From Acidobacteriota bacterium (GTDB lineage Bacteria; Actinomycetota; Acidimicrobiia; Spongiisociales; ZC4RG35), in NCBI GenBank assembly GCA_022573225.1, contig JACZUI010000014.1, positions 1 through 49,225 on the forward strand: a stretch of DNA of 49,225 nt. Direction: 5' to 3'. Below are positions 33,486-40,528 of the stretch, piece after piece. Position 1 is the stretch's first letter. Each line of letters opens with the position of its first letter. The notes under the pieces were generated by a model. It was not told the origin of the DNA. It was given only the letters and a program-made list of their open reading frames with translations, and made no database searches. The position numbers and the translations under genes were made by a program.

Positions 33486-33764
33486 GTGGCAGTGCTCTTT
33501 GTCCGGCTCGGGATCTTGCTGCTGGCGGGTGTCGCGATTGTGATCGCTGCCTTGCCAATCCTGGTTCTGATCGACCTTCTCGACGGAGGCACCGGATTGG
33601 GCCTGTGTCCCACCGGTCTCGAGGCCTGCGACAACCCGTACACCACAGTGGTCGAGTTTGCGGTAGTTCTGACCCTCGGGTTTCTCGCCTCGGTGTTGGG
33701 CATCCGCTTGCTGGCGAAGCTCGTTCGGAAGCTCCAATCAGACGAGTATCAGGTCTCTCAATGA
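33486..33764 (+). CDS. Small two-helix membrane protein
   Basis: 92-aa protein with hydrophobic helices at about residues 4-33 and 58-82, a central Gly/Cys-containing loop (GLCPTGLEACDN) and a basic, then polar C-terminus. The loop cysteines could form a disulfide if it faces outward. No family recognised. It is divergent from the thyX-like gene, shares its promoter region, and its 3' end overlaps the EamA remnant by 7 nt. The GTG at 33486 is chosen for its leaderless promoter; a GTG at 33456 would add 10 residues. Confidence 0.6.
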   Translation: MAVLFVRLGILLLAGVAIVIAALPILVLIDLLDGGTGLGLCPTGLEACDNPYTTVVEFAVVLTLGFLASVLGIRLLAKLVRKLQSDEYQVSQ

Positions 33765-34159
33765 GCCGGGGACACTGACTCTGCCTCGACCGATGTGCGA
33801 TCCCGCTGTTTGGTGAGGACGATCACGATGGCAACGAGGATCATTGCTCCGCCGATCAAGCCGAGGAGATCGAGGCGCTCGTCAAGAACCAACCACGCCA
33901 CTGCCACTCCGAAGGCCGACTCGGAGGATACGACCACTGCGGCAGTGGTCGCCCCGACGATCGTTTGCGCCCATATCTGGAGGAGAAAGGCACCAGCGCT
34001 GACTCCGAACCCGGTTAGGGCGAGCGCTGCCCAGACCGAGCTCGGAGGGACGCCCACGCCCTCGATGGTCCACGACAGGGGGAAAGCGAGGGCCGCAACC
34101 ACTCCAAATATGCGGCAATACCATGCCTGGAATGCCAGGTTCACGCGCCGACGGGTCAA
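33758..34159 (-). pseudogene. Truncated EamA (DMT) transporter, C-terminal half
   Basis: This frame encodes about 133 residues matching the second EamA domain of drug/metabolite transporters: four to five membrane helices, with GAFLLQIWAQTIVGATTAAVVVSSES and AWLVLDERLDLLGLIGGAMIL (in pieces) as hallmarks. A full transporter has about 300 residues and ten helices; upstream the frame is closed by a stop at 34199-34201 and only a TTG is available as start. Its 5' end overlaps nth on the other strand. Most likely a decayed gene, though half-size members of the superfamily exist. Confidence 0.6.
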
Positions 34160-34824
34160 ACCCCAGTCATGCGGACAGGGGAAAGGCCCGCTCGGTCTTC
34201 AACCGCCTCGTGAAGCGATACCAGATCAGTCACACCGCCCTCGACTATCAGGACGCCTTTCAACTTTTGGTTGTCACCGTTCTCTCGGCCCAAACCACCG
34301 ATGAGAGCGTTAACAAGGTCGCACCGATTCTGTTCGCCAAGTATCAGACCTCCACGGACCTGGCCGAGGCGAACCCCGAAGATGTTGAGAAAATCGTGTA
34401 CTCCACGGGCTTCTATCGACAGAAGACCAGGTCGATCATCAAGCTTGCCCAGGGTCTCGAAGATCTCTACGACGGAGAAGTCCCGCCCGACCTGGATCTC
34501 CTGGTGAAACTTCCCGGCGTCGGCAGAAAGACGGCGAGCGTTGTCCTTGCAGAGGCCTGGAACATTCCAGCCATCGCTGTCGACACTCACGTCAGACGGG
34601 TCACCGGGAGATTAGGGCTCACCTCAGAGTCCGATCCGGCGAAGATCGAGCAAGACCTGAAGGCGCTGTATCCGAAAAGTGCCTGGTCGGGATTGTCGAT
34701 GCGATACATCCAGTTCGGTCGCGACACCTGTGAGGCGAAGCGGCCCAGGTGCGGCGAATGCGAGATGTTCGGCTTATGTGAGTGGCCCGATAGGTTTGCG
34801 TTCGCCGGCCAGTCGAGTAAGTGA
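34123..34824 (+). CDS. nth: Endonuclease III
   Basis: DNA glycosylase/AP lyase for oxidised pyrimidines; 233 aa. The helix-hairpin-helix LPGVGRKTASVVL contains catalytic Lys136, and catalytic Asp154 is in AVDTHVRRV. The iron-sulfur cluster ligands C-x6-C-x2-C-x5-C are intact near the C-terminus (CEAKRPRCGECEMFGLC). ATG at 34123 or 34132; the first ~16 residues overlap the transporter remnant on the other strand and are probably not conserved. Confidence 0.93.
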   Translation: MPGMPGSRADGSNPSHADRGKARSVFNRLVKRYQISHTALDYQDAFQLLVVTVLSAQTTDESVNKVAPILFAKYQTSTDLAEANPEDVEKIVYSTGFYRQKTRSIIKLAQGLEDLYDGEVPPDLDLLVKLPGVGRKTASVVLAEAWNIPAIAVDTHVRRVTGRLGLTSESDPAKIEQDLKALYPKSAWSGLSMRYIQFGRDTCEAKRPRCGECEMFGLCEWPDRFAFAGQSSK

Positions 34825-34870
34825 CGAGGGGCAATCGGACGGATACCTGGGGTGCTGTTTGTCTGCTCGC

Positions 34871-36118
34871 CTATCGAGGCTCGATCGATACCGCAGCCAG
34901 GTCCTGACCGCGGGTTTCGGGGAGGGTGAGGGTGAGAAACGCCGCTGCGGCCATCGCTATCCCGAGCACGGTCACTGTCTCCGCCAGGCCAAACCGATCG
35001 ATGGTGAAAACGCCGATGATCAGACCCGTGGCGGACCCGGCGAGTGACACACTGGTGGAAGCCGTGTTTGCGCTGGCGCGGATGTCGGTCGGGAACAGCT
35101 CGGCGCGGTGACTCCCGCCCGCGGGAACGAAGGCGAAGATTCCGAACGACGAGATCATCACCCCGATGACGAGGATCGGGATCAGGTCAACCCAGTAGAC
35201 GACCAACCCGCCACCAAGAGCGAGGAGGAGGCTGAGGACCGTGGTCTTGCGTCGGCCCCAAGAGTCGGCAAGGTGTCCCCCGACGAAGAAACCGAGGCCT
35301 CCGAGCGTGCCGCCGAGCAGGGCAACGAACACGACCATCCCGGTGCTCATTCCAAGACCCTCGATCATTCGGGTTGTGGAGAACGCCAGAGCCACCGCTG
35401 AGAACGCTGATGCCAGGAAACCGATGACCGCGACTATCAAGAACCGGCGACCGAACACTCCTGTTGTCAGGTCCTTCCATTTGCCGCGATGCCGCTCCCG
35501 ATGCTCATACACGTCGCTCTCCGGGATATTGCGGATGAGGAACGGCAGCAAGAGAAACCCGAGTCCGATGAGCAGGTGAGGAATGCGCCAACTCTGGCCC
35601 CCTCCATCGGCGAGGGGGAGTGTCATCAGAGCCATCCCGCCTCCCAGCGAGACGGCAGCTCCGTAAAAGGCGATGGCGTGGGCACGGATGGTGGGGGAGA
35701 CCTGCTCCGCGAGTAGGACTACCGCCAGCCCGGACATCGCGGCTGTCCCGATCCGCAAGACCGATTGGGTGAGGCCGAAATGCCAGGCCTCGAGCGCGAG
35801 GCCGGAGAGCGTTCCTCCGACCAGGATCAAAGTCATTGCCCAGAGCAGCGGACGTCGTCTGCCCTTGTGGTCACCCAGCCAGCCCAGCGGGAGCGCGGCG
35901 AATGCTGCAAGCCGGGAGAGTCCCAAAAGGAGACTCATTTGTCCCGCGGTAAGACCTAGGCCCACCCTGGTGAATGGAAGGGTTGCCGCGGCCTGGGCCT
36001 GGGCGAACCCTTGAACCACACCCGCCGCCCAGATGATGAAGACAATTCGTCTATCCGACCTGGAGAAACGATCCACCGGGAGCAACGGGTCGACGATCCG
36101 GTGCATCCACGGGGTCAT
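34871..36118 (-). CDS. MFS permease, 12-helix type
   Basis: 415-aa major facilitator. Motif A WLGDHKGRRR follows helix 2, a second copy GGHLADSWGRRK lies between helices 8 and 9, and PETRG closes helix 12, as in the sugar/metabolite porter branch. The substrate cannot be told. I choose the ATG at 36118, since TACCCT lies 6 nt upstream; a TTG at 36160 in the same frame would add 14 residues. It is convergent with nth and divergent from ccdA. Confidence 0.85.
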   Translation of the reverse strand: MTPWMHRIVDPLLPVDRFSRSDRRIVFIIWAAGVVQGFAQAQAAATLPFTRVGLGLTAGQMSLLLGLSRLAAFAALPLGWLGDHKGRRRPLLWAMTLILVGGTLSGLALEAWHFGLTQSVLRIGTAAMSGLAVVLLAEQVSPTIRAHAIAFYGAAVSLGGGMALMTLPLADGGGQSWRIPHLLIGLGFLLLPFLIRNIPESDVYEHRERHRGKWKDLTTGVFGRRFLIVAVIGFLASAFSAVALAFSTTRMIEGLGMSTGMVVFVALLGGTLGGLGFFVGGHLADSWGRRKTTVLSLLLALGGGLVVYWVDLIPILVIGVMISSFGIFAFVPAGGSHRAELFPTDIRASANTASTSVSLAGSATGLIIGVFTIDRFGLAETVTVLGIAMAAAAFLTLTLPETRGQDLAAVSIEPR

Positions 36119-36124
36119 TTGGCG

Positions 36125-36130
36125 AGGGTA
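36125..36130 (-). promoter_or_regulatory. Candidate -10 of leaderless promoter for the MFS permease
   Basis: On the minus strand TACCCT, then 6 nt, then the ATG at 36118. The layout is nearly identical to that of the exporter at 1593 (TAGGGT, 6 nt, ATG), including the sequence CCAA before the ATG. Confidence 0.4.
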
Positions 36131-36258
36131 GATCGTCTCGCGTGAGAAAATAGGAGACAAGCCGACAGTTTGGGCCTGTCCAGCGGGATGAAAGTGTTTT
36201 GTCGACAGTCATCCCCTGTGGTGTCTCTACCTATGAGGAGTGGAGGAAGTTTCCGAGC

Positions 36259-37029
36259 GTGTTCGAGAATGTTGAATCTGCCGCCTATGTCGTCCAGATC
36301 TTGATCGCCTTCGGCGCCGGGATCATCGCCTTCGTCTCACCGTGCGTATTACCCCTGTTGCCGGGGTACCTATCGATGATGTCGGGCTACTCGGCCAGCC
36401 AAATCGAGGCGGGCGAGGTCTCCACCAAGCGACTGGCATGGGTCATCTTCCAGTTCATCCTCGGTTTTACCGCCGTGTTCGCTGCGTTGGGGGCAACGGC
36501 AACGGGCCTTTCGAACTTTCTTGCTCAGAACCTCGATGTGTTCACCAGAGCGGCGGGACTGCTGATAATCGCCTTCGGGGTATTGATGGTTGCGATGGCG
36601 GTCTCCAGCCGGGGCGTCCTGGCAACATTCAGCCAGGAACGAAGAGTCGATGTCCGTCCTTCCAAACTGGGGAGATGGGCCCCTCCCGTGATGGGGGCTG
36701 CGTTCGGATTTGGCTGGACGCCGTGTATTGGCCCGGTCCTGGGTGTGATCCTGCTGACCGCCAGTACTCAGGAGACCCTGGGGAGGGGAGTGCTCCTGCT
36801 CATCACCTTCTCTGCCGGACTCGGCATTCCATTCCTTCTCGCCGGCCTCGGACTGTTCAAGCTGTTCTCGAGGCTCAAGCCGTACATGCGAGGGATCAAC
36901 ATCGCCTCCGGAGTGTTCCTGGCACTCTTCGGGCTGGTGATGCTCACCGGAAACATCGGCGAGCTTTCGGCCTGGTTCTCTCGCATCTTCATCTCCGTTC
37001 CCTGGTTGTCTGATCTTGCAGAGGTCTGA
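36259..37029 (+). CDS. ccdA: Thiol-disulfide carrier CcdA (cytochrome c biogenesis)
   Basis: 256-aa membrane protein of the DsbD-transmembrane/CcdA family that moves reducing equivalents across the membrane. Six helices are expected; the redox cysteines are in SPCVLPLLPG of helix 1 and TPCIGPVLG of helix 4, both with the defining prolines. No CcsA/CcsB or thioredoxin-like partner is adjacent. I use the GTG at 36259, with GGAGG 13 nt upstream; a TTG at 36199 would add 20 residues. The end overlaps the ygfZ-like gene by 14 nt. Confidence 0.87.
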   Translation: MFENVESAAYVVQILIAFGAGIIAFVSPCVLPLLPGYLSMMSGYSASQIEAGEVSTKRLAWVIFQFILGFTAVFAALGATATGLSNFLAQNLDVFTRAAGLLIIAFGVLMVAMAVSSRGVLATFSQERRVDVRPSKLGRWAPPVMGAAFGFGWTPCIGPVLGVILLTASTQETLGRGVLLLITFSAGLGIPFLLAGLGLFKLFSRLKPYMRGINIASGVFLALFGLVMLTGNIGELSAWFSRIFISVPWLSDLAEV

Positions 37030-37822
37030 GCCCCGGCTGGCCCCGGCCACGAAGGATCTGGTTTGGTTTCGGGGCGTCGACACGATCAACTTCCTCAATG
37101 ACCTGATAAGCCAGGAGATTGCGACCCTTGCCCCTGGCTCCGTCACCCGGTCACTACTGCTGGGACCGCGAGGCAAGTTGGACCACATCCTCTGGGTGCT
37201 TCGAGGTGACGATGAGGTCGGTCTGATAACTGACGCAGGGCGCGGAGCCGAATTGGCCGCAACGTTGAGCCGTTATCGAATCAGAGTCAAGGTCGACATC
37301 GAGGAACCGTTATCAGGATGGCTGGTCTTGGGTGATTTCGATATGGATGCGAGTCGGTGGCATCACGTTGACGGTCGAGTGATTGCCGACTTGCCCTGGC
37401 ATGGCCCCCGGATGACCTTGGCGACCGGGGAGAAGCCGGATCTGCCCCAGGTCTCTGAAGAGGAGATGAACCGGATTCGTGTTGAGGCAGCTGAGCCGCA
37501 ATTCGGTGTCGACGTTGACGACTCGACCATCCCCCAGGAGTCAGGCCTGGTGTCGGACACGGTCGACTTTGACAAAGGTTGCTATCTCGGTCAGGAATTG
37601 GTCGCCCGGATCGACAGCCGGGGTCATGTCAATCGCCATCTGAGACGGTTGGAGATTGAGGGCCCGGAGGCCGAGGTTGGGGCCGAGATCGTGAGTGGCG
37701 ACCGGCCGGTCGGAACGCTCACGTCCGTCGCCGGCGATCTCGGGCTGGCCCTGCTCCGGCGCGAAGTCGAGCCGGGGAGCAGGGTCAAGGTAGGAGGAGA
37801 GGATGCAACAGTCCGGTCTTGA
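37016..37822 (+). CDS. YgfZ/GcvT-fold protein (Fe-S maintenance)
   Basis: 268-aa folate-binding protein of the YgfZ family, which supports iron-sulfur enzymes such as MiaB. The diagnostic motif KGCYLGQE is present with Cys189, followed by ARIDSRGHVNRHLRRL. The catalytic residues of the glycine-cleavage T-protein are absent, which favours YgfZ. Start is TTG at 37016, overlapping ccdA by 14 nt; coupling to a redox carrier fits a role in cofactor protection. Confidence 0.88.
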   Translation: MQRSEPRLAPATKDLVWFRGVDTINFLNDLISQEIATLAPGSVTRSLLLGPRGKLDHILWVLRGDDEVGLITDAGRGAELAATLSRYRIRVKVDIEEPLSGWLVLGDFDMDASRWHHVDGRVIADLPWHGPRMTLATGEKPDLPQVSEEEMNRIRVEAAEPQFGVDVDDSTIPQESGLVSDTVDFDKGCYLGQELVARIDSRGHVNRHLRRLEIEGPEAEVGAEIVSGDRPVGTLTSVAGDLGLALLRREVEPGSRVKVGGEDATVRS

Positions 37823-37885
37823 AGGTGCTCACGGGTTGACGACCGCACCCGGAATCTCGTGGAGTAGTCACAAAACGCGAACTTA

Positions 37886-37903
37886 GTTCACCGGTTCTTT
37901 ACA
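37886..37903 (+). promoter_or_regulatory. Possible PHO-box-like direct repeat upstream of the response regulator
   Basis: GTTCACC (37886-37892) and CTTTACA (37897-37903) are two degenerate units 11 bp apart, the spacing used by PhoB/PhoP-type regulators, whose actinobacterial boxes contain GTTCACC. It lies 23 nt before the start of an OmpR/PhoB-class regulator and could mediate autoregulation. No firm -10 was placed. Confidence 0.35.
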
Positions 37904-37925
37904 AGTGTGAAGCCAGACTGGTCCT

Positions 37926-38603
37926 ATGACCGGACCCACCCGAGCCATCCTCCTCGTTGAGGACGACGACGCCATCGCAGACATGCTTCGCGGTTTCTTC
38001 GAGCGCGACGGCTATCGCTTCCTCCATGCATTGACCGGAGAGGAAGCCGTCGAGCGTCTACGGATACGGCCCGTGTCCGCAATCCTCCTCGACATCAACC
38101 TCCCTGGGATGGACGGGGTGGAGACATGCAGGAGGATCAGGCAGTTCTCCCAGACGCCGGTGATCATGTTGACGGCGAGAGACAACGAGGTCGACAAGGT
38201 GCTCGGACTCGAGATGGGCGCCGACGACTATGTGACCAAGCCGTTCTCACCGCGAGAGTTGATGGCAAGGGTGAAGGCGGTCCTACGGAGGGCCGAGCAG
38301 CCACCGGCCAAGCCGCGCATCCTCGAGGTCGAGGGGTTCGAGATCGATGGGGGAAAGCGCACGGTGACCACTCCGACCACCGAGCTGGTCGAGCCCACAG
38401 CGAAGGAGTTCGATCTCCTCTGGTTTCTTGCCGAGAACGCAGGCCTGGCGATGTCCCGCAGCCAGATCCTGGAGTCGGTTTGGGGCTACGAGTACTTCGG
38501 GGAGACCCGCACGGTCGACGTGCATATTCGCCAGCTGAGAAAAAAGCTCGACGGGATCCCGATAGAGACCGTTTGGGGCGTCGGCTATCGGCTGGGTCAC
38601 TAG
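37926..38603 (+). CDS. OmpR/PhoB-family response regulator
   Basis: 225-aa two-component regulator. The receiver domain has the acidic patch EDDD (12-15), phospho-acceptor Asp56 (ILLDINLP), and Lys105 in VTKPFSP; the winged-helix output domain occupies the C-terminal ~100 residues, ending VWGVGYRLGH. It is followed by its sensor kinase, separated only by a 34-nt hairpin region. The signal is unknown; a PhoB-like role is suggested only by the upstream repeat. Confidence 0.93.
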   Translation: MTGPTRAILLVEDDDAIADMLRGFFERDGYRFLHALTGEEAVERLRIRPVSAILLDINLPGMDGVETCRRIRQFSQTPVIMLTARDNEVDKVLGLEMGADDYVTKPFSPRELMARVKAVLRRAEQPPAKPRILEVEGFEIDGGKRTVTTPTTELVEPTAKEFDLLWFLAENAGLAMSRSQILESVWGYEYFGETRTVDVHIRQLRKKLDGIPIETVWGVGYRLGH

Positions 38604-38637
38604 TGGTCGGTCCCACCATTTGTAAGACGGGCCACTA
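38601..38637. repeat. Short stop-codon hairpin repeat between regulator and kinase genes
   Basis: TAGTGG (38601-38606) and CCACTA (38632-38637) are inverted arms that fill the whole intergenic gap; the first three bases are the regulator's stop codon and the last base precedes the kinase ATG. The right part matches 22123-22145 and 48561-48580. The 12-mer TAGTGGTCGGTC recurs at 31675, and the 11-mer ACGGGCCACTA recurs at 31509. Confidence 0.5.
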
Positions 38638-40038
38638 ATGCGTCGTCGGTTGTTCTGGACCATCAATGGCGTCGCCGCCCTCACCGGCCTGCTGGTGCTG
38701 ATCGGCGCTGCCGTTGCCACCCAGCGCGCGGCGATCGACGCCACACAACGCGAGCTGACCAAGTCGTCTGCTGAAGTGGTGTCGGTCATCAATGACACGG
38801 TCCAGGCAGCCGAACGTCGACCGGGTGCGGTTTTTGAGATCTTTCGCCATCTCGAGGGTGAGCTCGGACCAGTGCTGGGGAGGATCCGCCGATCTGCCGG
38901 CAGCTCCGATTTGGCCTTCGCTGCCGTGGCTCCCGACGGGTCGATTCGAACCAGTGCCGACCTCTTTGCCCGGCTTTCCGTTGATCCGGCGACGCTGGCC
39001 CCTGGCGAGTCGAGATTTGTCACGTCCTCGAATGATGAGCTGGTGATGCTGACCGCCACGTCCGTCCCGGTGGGGAATACCGAGATCACGCTTGTCGTGG
39101 CGTTGGCCCGTGAAGCTCCGGTGGTTCGGCTTTCCGACCTGGGTCTCGGTCTCGGGGTCGTTGGCCTGGGAATGATCCTGATCTCGGCGGCTCTGGCCCG
39201 ATTGCTGTCGAATCAGATCGTCTCCCGCCTCGAGCCGCTGTCAGGCGCCTCCCGCCGTCTCGCGGAAGGAGATTTGTCGGTGCGGGTTCCTCCTCTTGGC
39301 GACCCGGATCTGGATCAGCTGGGGGAGTCGTTCAATGAGATGGCGTCGGAGATAGAGGCCACGCGCGATCGAGAGAGGGAGTTCATTCTCGGAGTGGGAC
39401 ACGACCTGAGAACTCCGTTGACGACTATTGCCGGGTACGCGGAAGCCCTTGAGGCCGAGGATCTCGACCCCGAAGATGTGGCACGGATCGGCGGCGTCTT
39501 GGGCACTCAGAGCCGCCAGCTGGGCAGGCTGATCGAGGACCTCTCGCTGCTGGCCCGTCTCGAGCAACCCGAGTTCAGTCTGAGGAGAGAGCGTGTTGAT
39601 GTGGGTGCGCATGTCTCGGAGATCGTCGATGGCTTCCAACGAAAAGCCGGCCAGGCAGGAATCAAGCTCCACTTCGAGGCCGAGTCTGACCTGGTGTTGG
39701 ACACCGACCCGGATCGACTCGGCCAGATCGCTCAAAACCTGGTGGAGAATGCCCTTCGCTACACGCCCGAGGCGGGCCGGGTTTCGGTGACGGTTGCATC
39801 AGGGGAGGGCCCTTCGGTGGTCATCTCCGTTGCCGACACCGGAGTAGGGATTGAAGCCGACGATCTACCCCACATCTTCGACCGGCACTATGTAGGACGA
39901 CACCGCCGTATTCGCAACGAGGGAACCGGTCTGGGTCTCTCTATTGTCGAGGGGCTCACCGAGCGCCTCGGAGGCGATGTGGTTGGGGAATCAAGTCCTG
40001 GCAAGGGGACCACGATCACTGTTCGGCTGCCGATGTAG
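38638..40038 (+). CDS. Sensor histidine kinase
   Basis: 466-aa membrane kinase, partner of the preceding regulator. Helices at about residues 8-30 and 160-188 bracket an extracytoplasmic sensor of about 130 residues with no recognised fold; a HAMP domain follows (residues ~185-240). The H-box is GHDLRTPL with His255, the N-box ENALRY, then DTGVGI and GTGLGLSI. No Shine-Dalgarno is visible before the ATG at 38638, which abuts the hairpin, so translation may depend on coupling with the regulator. Confidence 0.93.
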   Translation: MRRRLFWTINGVAALTGLLVLIGAAVATQRAAIDATQRELTKSSAEVVSVINDTVQAAERRPGAVFEIFRHLEGELGPVLGRIRRSAGSSDLAFAAVAPDGSIRTSADLFARLSVDPATLAPGESRFVTSSNDELVMLTATSVPVGNTEITLVVALAREAPVVRLSDLGLGLGVVGLGMILISAALARLLSNQIVSRLEPLSGASRRLAEGDLSVRVPPLGDPDLDQLGESFNEMASEIEATRDREREFILGVGHDLRTPLTTIAGYAEALEAEDLDPEDVARIGGVLGTQSRQLGRLIEDLSLLARLEQPEFSLRRERVDVGAHVSEIVDGFQRKAGQAGIKLHFEAESDLVLDTDPDRLGQIAQNLVENALRYTPEAGRVSVTVASGEGPSVVISVADTGVGIEADDLPHIFDRHYVGRHRRIRNEGTGLGLSIVEGLTERLGGDVVGESSPGKGTTITVRLPM

Positions 40039-40041
40039 CCG

Positions 40042-40124
40042 TGCCGGAGGTGGGACTCGAACCCACACGCCCATAGGACACAGCATTTTGAGTGCTGCAC
40101 GTCTACCAATTCCGTCACTCCGGC
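40042..40124 (-). tRNA. tRNA-Leu (anticodon CAA)
   Basis: The minus strand reads GCCGGAGTGACGG..., ending CTCCGGCA, a perfect 7-bp acceptor stem plus discriminator A. The anticodon arm is CAGCA-CTCAAAA-TGCTG, so the anticodon is CAA, reading UUG. A long variable arm, as in all bacterial tRNA-Leu, lies between it and the T-arm GGGTTCGAGTCCC. CCA is not encoded. The 3' end is 3 nt from the stop of the convergent kinase gene. Confidence 0.96.
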
Positions 40125-40147
40125 AAGGATATGGGAGTGTATGAGAC

Positions 40148-40465
40148 ATGAATCGGATAGGCGACCCTTGGGGATACGGCGAGCCAAGCTTGAAACGCCT
40201 CCATCGCCGGGTATTCAGGCTGAACGACAAGATCGAGGCCCTAGACCGCGAAGCGAATCAGGTTGCTGCCGAGCTGGAGTATCACCGACACATCAACGAC
40301 GACGCTCAGCGCGATGCAGCCGTGGGCAATTACATCGACCGCGAGGAAGCCGGGCTCACCGCCGGGGACGTGCGCCGATTTGAGAAGACGCTCCAGGATC
40401 TGGCGGCCCGTCGTGACAAACTCGCCAGGAAACGCGACATGTTGATGATGCGTCTTCCCGACTGA
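40148..40465 (+). CDS. Small coiled-coil protein, unknown function
   Basis: 105-aa soluble, highly charged protein. Two long helices are predicted (about residues 15-50 and 66-100), rich in Arg, Asp, Glu and Leu heptads (RLHRRVFRLNDKIEALDREAN; KTLQDLAARRDKLARKRD). No family recognised and no cysteines. GGGAG lies about 12 nt before the ATG. It sits between a divergent tRNA and polA. Codon use looks like its neighbours, so I take it as real. Confidence 0.6.
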   Translation: MNRIGDPWGYGEPSLKRLHRRVFRLNDKIEALDREANQVAAELEYHRHINDDAQRDAAVGNYIDREEAGLTAGDVRRFEKTLQDLAARRDKLARKRDMLMMRLPD

Positions 40466-40515
40466 CGCCCCCCCTGTTTCTCCCCCCAGGAGGTTTCGCT
40501 TCCAGACGCCACCAC

Positions 40516-40521
40516 TACCGT
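40516..40521 (+). promoter_or_regulatory. Candidate -10 of leaderless polA promoter
   Basis: TACCGT followed by 7 nt and the GTG at 40529. This placement decides the start: it overlaps the alternative in-frame GTG at 40520, which therefore would not be transcribed. Confidence 0.4.
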
Positions 40522-40528
40522 GCCTGTC

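Noticed and set aside
33434-33703. N-terminal extension of the ThyX-like protein
   Set aside because: It would overlap the divergent membrane protein and its promoter, and has low-complexity Arg/Ser/Thr/Pro composition; the GTG at 33433 has a TACAAT box at leaderless distance.
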